This document shows positions 54,420 to 64,000 of a stretch of 64,000 nucleotides of DNA, piece after piece. Numbering within the stretch: the stretch's first letter is position 1; every line of letters begins with the position of its first letter. This DNA comes from Ecdyonurus torrentis (lineage: Eukaryota; Arthropoda; Insecta; Ephemeroptera; Heptageniidae). A program made the translations under genes and the position numbers. The notes under the pieces were generated by a model. The model was not told the origin of the DNA and made no database searches. It saw only the letters and a list, made by a program, of their open reading frames with translations. The stretch spans positions 15,675,905 through 15,739,904 of the forward strand of contig OX439133.1 of the NCBI GenBank assembly GCA_949318235.1. The letters are read 5' to 3'.

Positions 54420-57400
54420 TAAAAATCATGAACTTTATGACTTACAAAAATAACAATACCAAAATAATATCTTATAATCATGATCCAGACAAAATTTTAA
54501 CTAAAAAATAGATATTCCCTAGGTGTGTCTGCTGCAGCAACAGTACCTGGTGGTATTTACACTGATTTACGTAATGCGGGTATCTTAACCGAAGAATTCT
54601 ACTATCGTTTTAATGATCATGAATATCGGTGGGTATCGTATGATGATTGGACCTACACGAGAACTTTCACAGGTTATTATTATTTCTATATTTATTTATG
54701 TATCATCATACATCATGTATTCACAAAAACAATTTGTTTTATTTTCACAGTGTCTAACGATTACTCTAATCGAGGTCAGATTAATCTTGTATTTCATGGC
54801 TTGGATATGGCAGCTACAGTTACTTTAAATGGACAACAATTGTGTGGATGTGATAATATGTTTAGAAGATATATCTTCCCAGTTAAAAATATTATTAATT
54901 TGGTATGTACAAAAAATAACAAAGAAACTATAATAATCAAAGAAAAACAAAAACATGACTTTCTTACCATTCGCTCATAAAAGATAAAACCAAATTTGCG
55001 ATGACAAAACTATTGAATAACGGGGGGGGGGGGGGGGGGGGGGGGGGGAAGATGAAGAAAAAAAAAAAAAAAAAAAACGCATCGCAGTAAAATTTTCAGT
55101 GCCCAATATAAATAAAGTTGATTGGAAATTTAATGCGATGTCCATTAAAACCATTAACTTTTTACTATAACAAATTTATTGCACAATGCAAATACGTATT
55201 GCTCTATAAATAATCTTTAAAGAAAAGTCTCTATCATAATTACCCTTTTTTTATAATAGTAATAAAAAAAAAAAAGTCCAAAATTTGCACAGAAATAGTA
55301 ATTAAATATTATATTTTTAATTTCATGGTAATTTATATGCACTTTGTAATGCATAATAATTTATAATGAAACTAAAATTCCCAGGTGCGTATATCAATTA
55401 AAAAATCAAATGTATCATGAAAAATATAGATAACTGTAATATAACTCACATCGCAAGTTTGTAAATAGATCATCATAATTAAATGTATTACGATTCGAAA
55501 AACTAAATTAAATACTAATAATTAATATATTTCAGTCTGGCTCCAATACTCTCGTCGTGTCATTCAAATCTCCAGTAAAGTACGCACAAGATCGCTCTGA
55601 CGTCACATACGTAGCACCAGCATGTGTTGACCCTGCATTCCAAGGTGAATGTCATGCAAATCAGATTCGCAAGATGCAAGCTTCTTTCAGTTGGGATTGG
55701 GGTCCAGCATTCCCATCTGTCGGTATTTGGTAAGTGTATACAATGCAATGAATATTGATCTCAAAATAAACAGATCACATAAGATAGAACTATCCATATA
55801 CATACTCCATATTATGTATTCATTAAGTCTTGTTTTCATAAACTGAAGCTAAAAAAAAACAAAAAACAAATAGACCATTTTTGGACGTCATAACATGATG
55901 ACGTCACGATGTCCAGCTCAAAGTAGAAATTGTAACGTGTTTTACCTATAGTTTACAAGTTTTCTCCATTGCACTTGAGGCTACACAGGTTTAAAGTATT
56001 ATTCACATGTCGCGTAAATTTGATGCACGTTGAAGGATAAACAAAGTTGGAAAAATGTAAACAAACGGATCCGTTGTCACTGTTTTTTAAATTTACATGT
56101 AAACATTTATTTGCTCCATTTGTTTACATCTAAACAAATAGAGCCATTCACACGTAATTAAAAAAAAATGAGAACGGCTATATACGTTTGTTTTGTTTAC
56201 AGTGTTCCAACTTTGTTTATCCATCTACACGCGTCAAATTTACGCGTTATATGAATAATAATTAAGCTATATAAAGTTTAGGAAAATATAATGTGTCCAC
56301 ATACGATTGTTATATCATATTTTACCATTTTAGCGTTAAATTTCCAATGCTATTCTTATGAGGAAAAAAACTTGTTGGATTTACTGTATAAGGTCCCAAT
56401 TGTGTGTACGTACTATGTATAGTATTTAAATATCCAATCTTGTAATTTATATCATTAAGTAGATTTGTTTTTTATTGTAAAGTGCAACATTACTTTTAAT
56501 TAAATGTATAGTTCAAGCCAAATCAAATTGGTTCTTTTAGTGACGAGACCGACGGCACCTTACGTATAGGGTGTATGCATTCATATAAGAGTCGACGCCA
56601 TGTTGGATCATTCAATAATATGGGCCGCTCATAGAAAAATGGCTCATTTTGCTAGTTTAAAAATACTAAACAATATTTTTGAGAGCATTGATGTTGTTAA
56701 TAGGTTGAATTAATATCTCAATAGTATGTGAGAAAAATAATATAACCAAAAATTTAACCGATATCGCAAAGAATATAGCCAAAAAACGAAGTTTGTTCTA
56801 TGCTGAGATTCATTACTCCAGTATGGCATCTAAGCGTATTAAATATGACGTCATGTGTATATGTTACACCATATACGAGACAGGACATTCTATGAAATAG
56901 AGGATTTAGGTTGTCGAGTACTGCATCTTTAAAGACTCTGGGCATGTGCAATATTTGATTCAGACCAATAATAAGCATAATGATACACGTGATTACTTAA
57001 GGGAGTAGGGTACCGGTATTGACCTTATATCTCAAAAACTAGAAATGTTTGGGGTCTAAATTTGGTGTCACTGTGTAGCTAAGGGTCACACCTATATAAC
57101 GTCGGTCCCCTACTCCCTTAATAAACTCGCATGTATTTGTTACAGGAAACAAGTGTACTTGGAAGGATTTGATACACTTCATCTTAGAGATACAATTTAT
57201 ACAATTGATAAAGTAGCAGGGGGATATAACGTAAGTAAAAATATCAACACAATAAACCAAGAATTTACTATAAATACTAAGATATAATATGTAAAAAAAT
57301 AATAATAATAAATCGGAAGTAGTCAATAGCACGAAGTTTGTTATCTTATTTTATTTTCTTCGGGATTCTTATTCTTATAATCTCTGAAAGTATTTTCAAT

Positions 57401-60012
57401 TGTTATATTTATTATAGTATGCCGTATTAATGTGATAAAAATTACTTTTTACGTGTTAAAACACCCATCAAAGAGATTTGAAAAGACAGATATTTAAAAC
57501 TTTAATACAATATGATTTCGCAATTCAAATATATTAAAAATAAAACAATTAAAATATTTTAAAAAATCTGCAATTATTGCTTAATAATGTTTATAGAAAT
57601 TAAGCACTAGCATAATAGCAATAATAATGTAATAATAATAATAAAAATGCAAAAGTATTAATTTTAAATATTGTTTGAACTATAGTTGTTATAACAACTT
57701 ATAACATTTTTTTTTTTTTTTTTTTTTAAGATTACTACTAAAAGTTTAATATTTTCTAATTTTAATTTTGTATAGTAGGTGTATACATTCATTATAAAGT
57801 CAATGTTATGCTGGATCACTTAATAACATATGGACCGCAAAGGAAAAATATATCACTTTGCCAGTTTAAAAATACTATAAGCAATATTTTTGAGAGCATT
57901 GATGCTGTAAATAGGTTGAATTGGTATCTCAATTCTCAAGTATGTGACAAAAATTATAATAATAATAAAAATTGACCGATTTTTCAAAGAACATAGTTAA
58001 ATACGAAGTTTGCTATAATGCTGAGCAATGTTATTCATTACTCCAGTTCCAGTATGGCCTCCAAGCGCATTAAATATGACGTCATGCGGATACATACCCT
58101 TAAAAAAACTTAGTACTATTTGAAAAGCTATTGTGTTAGTTACCTTTGTATTTAAATTTTCAAATGATCAAGTTTTTAAATAATATTAAAATTTTAAACC
58201 TACGTAACAAAAATGAATATTTACGCATAAATTTTACAAATGTGAAAATTATTTCAGCTTTATTTATCTAAAGAATCTGTACAAAATCAGGCAGAAAAAA
58301 CTATTTCTATTCTTTTTATCATTTAGTTAAAATGTTTTTATTTTTCTTATCTAATTTAACAAAGCTACTGTTAAAGATTACAAAAGTTATATAAATATTT
58401 TTTATTTTTGTATATACAAATATTAAAATATTCATATTTTAATTAAAGTTTTCATTTTTTTTTTTAAATAATATAAATATGTTATTTATAAAAATTTCTT
58501 TTACGTATTACTTTAAAAATAATAGTTACTTTTATTTTTTAAATAAATTTATTTTATAAATTTCTTTTTATTTAATGAATATTTAGTCAATCGTTATTGT
58601 TAAAGAATCTGTAAGGATTGTATTTAGTTGGCTGCAGAATATAGCCGAAGCAAAAAAAACTTTTAAATAAATAAAGATAATCTAATCTGGTAACATTAAA
58701 CCTATTTCTCTTAATTATTTTTAAAAATTAAATCCAACCCAGGAATTTTTTTTCCATCATTCAATGGCAGCTAGGTACATAAATCATAAATTCTATTCTA
58801 TTGCAAAAAAAAAAAGAAAAAAAAAAGTAATTTTATACTAGCTTTGAACACCTGGATTAAGAAGAGGACATTTTGTGCCGTGTAAATATTAACCTATAGA
58901 TCCGGTATTTATCACTATAAAATATATTGTCACCTAATCTAGGCGAGTCGCTTTTACTTTATAGTATTATGGTTTATGGTATATGAATGTAGAATATCAA
59001 TGCCTGCGTTGCGAGCTAATATTATATTCAATTATTGCAATATACTTATTTCAAATCTTGCTTCATGACTGTACTCAGGCTCGGACTGGCTCGAAAAGGC
59101 CCACTCAGGAAGAGACCAGAGAGGGCCCACTGGGGGGGTCTGGGGGGCGCAGCCCCCCAGCAAAAGGGGGGTCCGGGGGGCGAAGCCCCCCGGGAAATTT
59201 TAAGACACGCCCCTTTTTTGAGGAAAAATCACTTAAAAAAGGTGCTTTTATTATTTCTTTGTTTTGCAAAAAAAAATACAATTTTTTCAGTTTTTTTCAG
59301 TAAAGAAGAAAGTTAAATAACAATTTTGCTTAAGTTAATATACGATGAAAGAGTAAAAAACAAACAAAAAATACATAAGAACGAAATATTATCTATTAAT
59401 TTAGCGAATGTCATATATTTTACTTAAATTTACATAAAATTGTAACGTAATATTTTATTTTATTAATCAACATAAATTCAAATGTGTGCAACTTTTATTT
59501 TTGAAATAATTATATTGTAGTATCACATGCAAAACTTATAGCAAATATATTTTATGATACTTTGAAATGTGTTTGGATCCATGCAGCTTAATCTTTAAAT
59601 ATAAACCATAACTTTATTTATTTATTTTTAAATTATAGCCAGCATCAATAAGGAATTCGAATCTAAAAAAAAAAAAATAAATAAATAAATAAATAAATTA
59701 TATTCTAAAAGAGAACATTGTCCCGAATTTTAGAAAATTAAAAAATTACGTTATATGTTTGATAACTTTAAATTGTCTGGGCATAGGAAAAAGCTGACTA
59801 TCACTGTGAGGTCATTTTGCGTCCTTTTAAAAATTAATTAAAAATACTAAATGAACTAAAAATTTAAAAATTCACATATTTATCGATTTAGGACAATGTG
59901 TCCTCTTTTATATATAATGTTTTTACTTTTTATGAAAATTATACCCCTTAAAATTTCTTGGTATTCCTCTTTGTTCTGTAATAGGTAACAGTTTAATATT
60001 TTTTATTCCACT

Positions 60013-60074
<62 letters not shown>

Positions 60075-62574
60075 TTTCTTTTCTTTAAAAAATTTTTTTG
60101 CGACACGATTGTTAATATTTTTTAGTATATGAATTAAATATTTCAGTCAATTTTGCATAATTATACTTTGTAGTGACTCGTAGATAAAAAAAAAGAAGAA
60201 GAAGAAGAAGAAGAAGAAGAAGAAGAAGAAGAAGAAGAAGAAGAAGAAGAAGAAGAAGAAGAAGAAGAAGAAGAAGAAGAAGAAGAAGAAGAAGAAGAAG
60301 AAGAAGAAGAAGAAGAAGAAGAAGAAGAAGAAGAAGAAGAAGAAGAAGAAGAAGAAGAAGAAGAAGAAGAAGAAGAAGAAGAAGAAGAAGAAGAAGAAGA
60401 AGAAGAAGAAGAAGAAGAAGAAGAAGAAGAAGAAGAAGAAGAAGAAGAAGAAGAAGAAGAAGAAGAAGAAATCTTAAAGGCTGAATACTGGAAAATAAAT
60501 TAACCTAGGTTTGTGAAGGTGTTGAGATAAGAGAATAGTTCATATATAGTTCTTGGGCAATGAAATAAGTAAATATAGTAAATAATAAATCGTAATTACA
60601 CCATTCACGTATTATTGATGAGCGCTTTAATTTAAGATGTGAAACAAATAATAAGTATGTGTGTAATTTGATGGAATTTTTAATTTTAACTCTTTTCCTT
60701 TCAACTTTCTTCTTCTTCTTCTTCTTCTCCTTTTTTTTTTTTTTTTTTTTTTTTTTCTTTTTCATTTTTGTTTATTAGCGAGCAAAGGGCCCCCAGCCCA
60801 GGGGGGCCCGGTCAGGAATTCCTGACCAACTTAAATGACCAGTCCGACCCTGACTGTACTATTATATATATTACAATGATTATCCGCCTAATTTAGATTT
60901 TGTTTTAAATTTATTTTTGTATTTTTTCAATATTTTTTTAGCAAAAAATATCTTTATCGTTGCTACGATAAAAATGTTAATTTTTGTTTTATCTACAACG
61001 ATAAGTTTTATAAAACTATTAACCGTTAAAGCATCGATAACCAAATATTATTATCATAAATACGCGACAATCGAACCCAAGACTGAATTTTTTTTCCCGT
61101 GTATTTGTTCACAGGTTGAAGTCCTAGCACATGCTGAACTCCCCGATGTCCCAGCCTCAGGTACTTCTCAGTTATTTTTGTTCCTAAATAACGAACTCAG
61201 TGATCCAATGTCAACATCAGTGACCGTCACTTACACTGCAGAGTCAGGACCCAAAACTTACAGCGTCACACTTTTCGTACCTGATGTGAGTAGAAATTTA
61301 AATAGGATGGACTCGAATGCTAAATACTGATTGCTTATGTTTACTCAAAATGCGGAAAAAGAAGTGCCGGAAGAGGAAACCACGTGACGGTAAAAATGGG
61401 AGGTACCTCTCAGGCCTAGCTTCACTGTCACGTGGTTTCCTCTTCCGGCACTTCCTTTTCCGTTTTTTAGAGTAAACATACTCACTGTTTTAGCGGATTT
61501 TTTTCATAATGAATTATTGCAAACTTTTAAAATTTATTTCACCACACGGTCGAAAAAAATAATAAACATTTGAAATAATTTTAATAATAATTTGTAAAAT
61601 AATAATGTACGTGTTTCAAGTTGGCCCCCACACCCCAGCCTAAATCAATAAAACTTACCAAATATTTAGTATTTTGATAGTCCTAATTTTTCTGATAATT
61701 TTTAAAAAATATTGTACACGAAAATAGAGTTACTTGATACACGTTAATAATGTTTATACTGAACATTATATTATTTAAATTGTTGTAATAAAATATCAAA
61801 TTTTTAGATTGTAATATTTTATACTATTATTTATAATTTTTTAAATAATTTTAAATTTTAAAGATTTTGTGATACAACGTGGTAAGCTTAGTCAAGTTAA
61901 TATTGTTTGACAGTACAGTACAGTTTCAAAATTTCGATGCATTCGTATGACATGACCGTTCTGGTCCAGGCCCTGGTACAGCTGTGTGGATCAACTTGAG
62001 TTAATTTTGAGAGAAAAAGGCATTATAAAATATTGTTAATAAATTGTAATTCGTAAATTAATATTTAAGATTTAGTACATTATACAGTGAAATAATATAT
62101 AATTATTAAATGGAACAGTCTTTTTAGGCATATAAAGTATACCAAAATGCAGTGAATGGCTACATTTTCTTGAGACTAGGTTTAAGAATTTTATTTATTC
62201 ATTGTTTTAAAAGGAAGTTAAGCAGGAGGATTTTTTTCAACACATTATTTTGAGTGATAAAAAAAAAACATTAAAATGGTTCCTTTTTTATTACTCCCGT
62301 GGAGCAATTTAAATAATTTACGTTGAGCAACGGCCCTTTTAGAATTACGATACTATTAACAATATAAAAAAAAGCATACTAAAATGTACTTACTGCTATG
62401 TTCCCTAGAGTTCAGTTCAGTTGTGGTGGCCAAATGGTTACGGAGAACAACACTTATACACCGCTGAAGTAGAGTTCCGTAACTCAGATGGTGTGAGTAG
62501 TAAAATCGACAAAATTGCAATTCGTACTCTGAGAGTTGTGCAAGAGGAAGTCTTCCCTGGACAACCTGATAAAG
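53375..62574 (+). CDS. MANBA: Beta-mannosidase (GH2, lysosomal), first seven exons; gene runs off the window
   Basis: Exons 53375-53501, 54523-54672, 54751-54902, 55536-55729, 57146-57230, 61115-61285 and 62409-62574 have GT/AG borders and consistent phases; together about 348 codons of a family of roughly 880 residues. The start MFGVLRSLCCLLLLQQSLAL is a signal peptide, fitting entry to the secretory route and lysosome, where the enzyme removes terminal beta-mannose from N-glycan fragments. Conserved segments follow: TVPGGIYTDL, YYRFNDHEYRWVSYDDWTY, GLDMAATVTLNGQ, DNMFRRYIFPV, GECHANQIRKMQASFSWDWG, GIWKQVYLEG and LWWPNGYGEQHLY. These make up the N-terminal sugar-binding fold and the following beta-sandwich. 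The catalytic barrel and its two Glu residues lie to the right. The last exon was started at 62409 (SSVQLWWP) because phase 0 is needed. Confidence 0.93.
54331..54419. repeat. (GTCT)n microsatellite in beta-mannosidase intron 1
   Basis: About 90 bp of CTGT/GTCT with one early interruption. Confidence 0.95.
55022..55048. repeat. Poly(G) tract, 27 nt
   Basis: An uninterrupted G run on the coding strand in an intron of beta-mannosidase, followed by a poly(A) run. Confidence 0.9.
56011..56246. mobile_element. Inverted-repeat MITE, about 236 bp
   Basis: CGCGTAAATTTGATGCACG / GATAAACAAAGTTGGAA at the left is matched inverted by TTCCAACTTTGTTTATC / CGCGTCAAATTTACGCG at the right. Arms of about 40 bp. 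Non-coding, in a beta-mannosidase intron. Confidence 0.75.
56565..56873 (+). mobile_element. MITE family B, copy 5
   Basis: TATAGGGTGTATGCATTCAT, then GAGTCGACGCCATGTTGGAT and GAGAGCATTGATGTTGTTAA, ending near ATGTTACACCATATA. It gives the clearest left-end consensus. Confidence 0.85.
56997..57121 (-). mobile_element. MITE family A, short internally deleted copy
   Basis: TTAAGGGAGTAGGG and CCCCTACTCCCTTAA enclose only 125 bp, with ACCTTATATCTCAAAAACT near the left, so it is inverted relative to the array copies. It ends 24 bp before the exon at 57146, so that exon's acceptor region adjoins the element. Confidence 0.85.
57771..58101 (+). mobile_element. MITE family B, copy 6
   Basis: TATAGTAGGTGTATACATTC at the left, GTCATGCGGATACATACCCT at the right, with the family interior. 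Confidence 0.8.
58102..59067. other. AT-rich intron DNA, nothing recognised
   Basis: Part of the 3.9-kb beta-mannosidase intron between 57230 and 61115. No element border or conserved frame is seen. Confidence 0.5.
60017..60072. repeat. (CT)n microsatellite
   Basis: About 55 bp of CT inside the hAT-like element. Confidence 0.95.
60193..60470. repeat. (GAA)n microsatellite, about 278 bp
   Basis: About 92 uninterrupted GAA triplets inside the hAT-like element and a beta-mannosidase intron. Long GAA/TTC tracts can form triplexes. Confidence 0.97.
61337..61479. mobile_element. Short palindromic MITE, about 143 bp
   Basis: ATGTTTACTC, then GAAGTGCCGGAAGAGGAAAC and CACGTGAC, are mirrored by GTCACGTG, GTTTCCTCTTCCGGCACTTC and GAGTAAACAT. 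Arms of about 50 bp with a 40-bp centre, TA on both sides. It starts about 50 bp after the exon donor at 61286. Confidence 0.8.
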
Positions 62575-62695
62575 GTAATTTTACATTTTAAAGTAATTAT
62601 TATAATAAAGTCATAAGTAGCATGGTATGGTATGCAAGGGGGGGGGGGGGGAGGTCACAATTCCCCGTCACTTCTGATAACATTATTCTATATGG

Positions 62696-62945
62696 GCAAG
62701 GTCCATATAATAAAGAGGTTGAGCGCAGCACAAAACTCGCGCAGTTAATTTTATTTTGTGATGGATGTACTTGATTCTAAGCCAATACGATGCCGTTCAC
62801 CAGCGTTCACCAGTTACGTCACTGATAAAGTTAATAAAAATACACCCGGTGATATGACGTCATTGGTGAATTCCTTTACGCTGCGCGACCTTGGCCAAAA
62901 CTTTGCCCGGAGCATCTAACCTCTTATATATATATATGGACCTTG
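62696..62945. mobile_element. Inverted-repeat element, about 250 bp
   Basis: GCAAGGTCCATATAAT / AAGAGGTT at the left and AACCTCTT / ATATATGGACCTTG at the right are inverted. Inside, GCGCAG/CTGCGCG and ACGTCA/TGACGT also mirror. It lies in the intron after the last beta-mannosidase exon seen. Confidence 0.65.
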
Positions 62946-62992
62946 TTCTATGGGTAAAATACTCATACGCGTTTTACTCATTCTTACTATTG

Positions 62993-63300
62993 GTATTGGG
63001 TGTATGATGCGCATGACATTATACTAAATGCGCTTCAACACCATACTGGAGCAATGAATAATAATACTTAGCATGAAACAAACTTGTTTTTGGCTATTTT
63101 CTATGGAAAATTAGTATATTTTTTTTATTATCATTTTTTCCTTGCATACTTGAAATTAAACCTATTCACAGCATGAAAGCTCACAAAAATATTGCTACGT
63201 ATTTTTAAATTAGCATAATGTATCATTTAACCATATATATAGGCCCGTGTTAATGCTCACATATGGAGTCGACTTTAAAGTGAATGCAACCATGCACTCT
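62993..63300 (-). mobile_element. MITE family B, copy 7, inverted
   Basis: Starts TATTGGGTGTATGATGCGCA, then ACTGGAGCAATGAATAATA, and ends at GAGTCGACTTTAAAGTGAAT. Confidence 0.75.
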
Positions 63301-64000
63301 TCCCTCCTTGACCCACTGAGGATAAGCTGTATAATAATAAAACTTGAAAATATAAACGATGATCAATGTTATTTAGAAGTGAGAGAATATTTTATACCTT
63401 ATCTTTATGTCAAAATGTTTAGAGAAAATAATCATTAATTTGTTTGACTAGAACATACTTGTTTAATTAAACTCTGCATACAAAGCTTTGCTTATAACAC
63501 ACAGGCATCATATTATGAAATGTTTACTATCGCTGCGCGCTATTTGTCAATCAGTCAACTGGAACGCAATATTACGATTACCCGGATTACCTATATAATT
63601 GCTCATAAATATACATACTAATACCTATTGAACAGGAAATGCTGCTATGAATACGTACAAATAAGTTTGGAGAAATATATTTTTATGTAGATTTACATTT
63701 TTCATAACATTACTGTCTTGATAAGAGATCATAATCTTTCTGAGGGAAAGGGGGGAGGGGGAAAAGATTTTAAAAAAATGTGTAAAAAAAGCATATTATA
63801 TAATCCTTTTTTTTTTTTTTTTTTTTTTTTTTCACCCAAAAAGTTACATTACGTAATTACATTTTTAAAATTTAATTAGAAAATAGCCAAAGATCACTCA
63901 TAGAGCGTTTAAGGATTCTAGTTTCCGTAAGAATAATTATCATGAATTTACAATAAAATCTACCCAATGATTTCTATTTCTATGTTTGATTTTATGAGAG
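63301..64000. other. Right edge, AT-rich intron DNA
   Basis: It should still be intron of the beta-mannosidase gene. No exon is recognised before the window ends. Confidence 0.4.

Larger units (their letters stand above)
59076..60852. mobile_element. hAT-like non-autonomous element, 1.78 kb, with perfect 8-bp target duplication
   Basis: The termini CAGGCTCGGACTGG and CCAGTCCGACCCTG are inverted, and ACTGTACT flanks both sides exactly (59068-59075, 60853-60860). Subterminal regions are GC-rich (CCGGGGGGCGAAGCCCCCCGG, and GGCCCCCAGCCCAGGGG near the right) in strong contrast to the AT-rich inside, which holds (CT)n and (GAA)n but no transposase. It shares its terminal sequence with the 52-bp element at 28895. 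It lies in a beta-mannosidase intron. Confidence 0.88.

Noticed and set aside
54187..54453. Frame with repeated Cys-Leu-Ser-Val
   Set aside because: Translation of the (GTCT)n microsatellite.
54613..54828. Second frame overlapping the beta-mannosidase exon at 54523-54672
   Set aside because: Shadow of the exon in another frame. The real frame matches the conserved YYRFNDHEYRWVS segment.
58983..59316. Two overlapping frames rich in Gly and Pro
   Set aside because: They arise from the GC-rich subterminal repeat of the hAT-like element, which by itself explains the composition.
60505..60765. Lysine-rich - strand frame
   Set aside because: Product of a poly(T)/TTC tract.

Overview
The window is nuclear DNA from an animal, very probably an invertebrate. 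It is strongly AT-rich. Three conserved animal genes are cut by GT-AG introns, and the intervening DNA is full of microsatellites, long homopolymers and short inverted-repeat transposons. I cannot name the species from the sequence. All three genes lie on the + strand.

(1) 1-5.1 kb holds the 3' half of a CNNM/cyclin-M magnesium transporter: end of the CBS pair, cyclic-nucleotide-binding-homology domain and C-tail. Its TAA stop is followed in the same frame by 124 more sense codons, with a perfect 10-bp RNA hairpin starting 10 nt after the stop. This is a candidate programmed stop readthrough and the most interesting item here. (2) 36.6-48.5 kb holds a complete seven-exon sarcosine/pipecolate oxidase gene (PIPOX-like, 387 aa) with its FAD motif and the expected flavin-linking cysteine, but no C-terminal peroxisomal signal. 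(3) 53.4 kb to the right edge holds the first seven exons (about 348 codons) of a lysosomal beta-mannosidase gene (MANBA-like, GH2).

Between genes 1 and 2, about 11.9-35.5 kb is a non-coding array of large repeats, roughly 2.4 kb per unit in its homogeneous part. It has eight direct copies and one inverted copy of a strongly conserved core of about 310 bp. The core has three internal variants, the edge units are more diverged than the centre, and one unit carries a 0.7-kb inverted duplication.

The PIPOX introns carry two further large inverted structures. One is a set of identical 406-bp units holding a tRNA-like Pol III module, arranged as opposed arrays and inserted into an older repeat. 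The other is a 2.2-kb fold-back element whose arms consist of about 130-bp sub-repeats. Several short transposon families recur: a TTAA-ended family with GGGAGTAGG termini, a second TTAA-ended family (TTAAAGGCATAG), a TA-flanked family (TAGGGTGTATGCATT), and hAT-like elements with recognisable 8-bp target duplications. The three genes encode unrelated functions (metal transport, amino-acid oxidation, glycan breakdown), and nothing suggests co-regulation.
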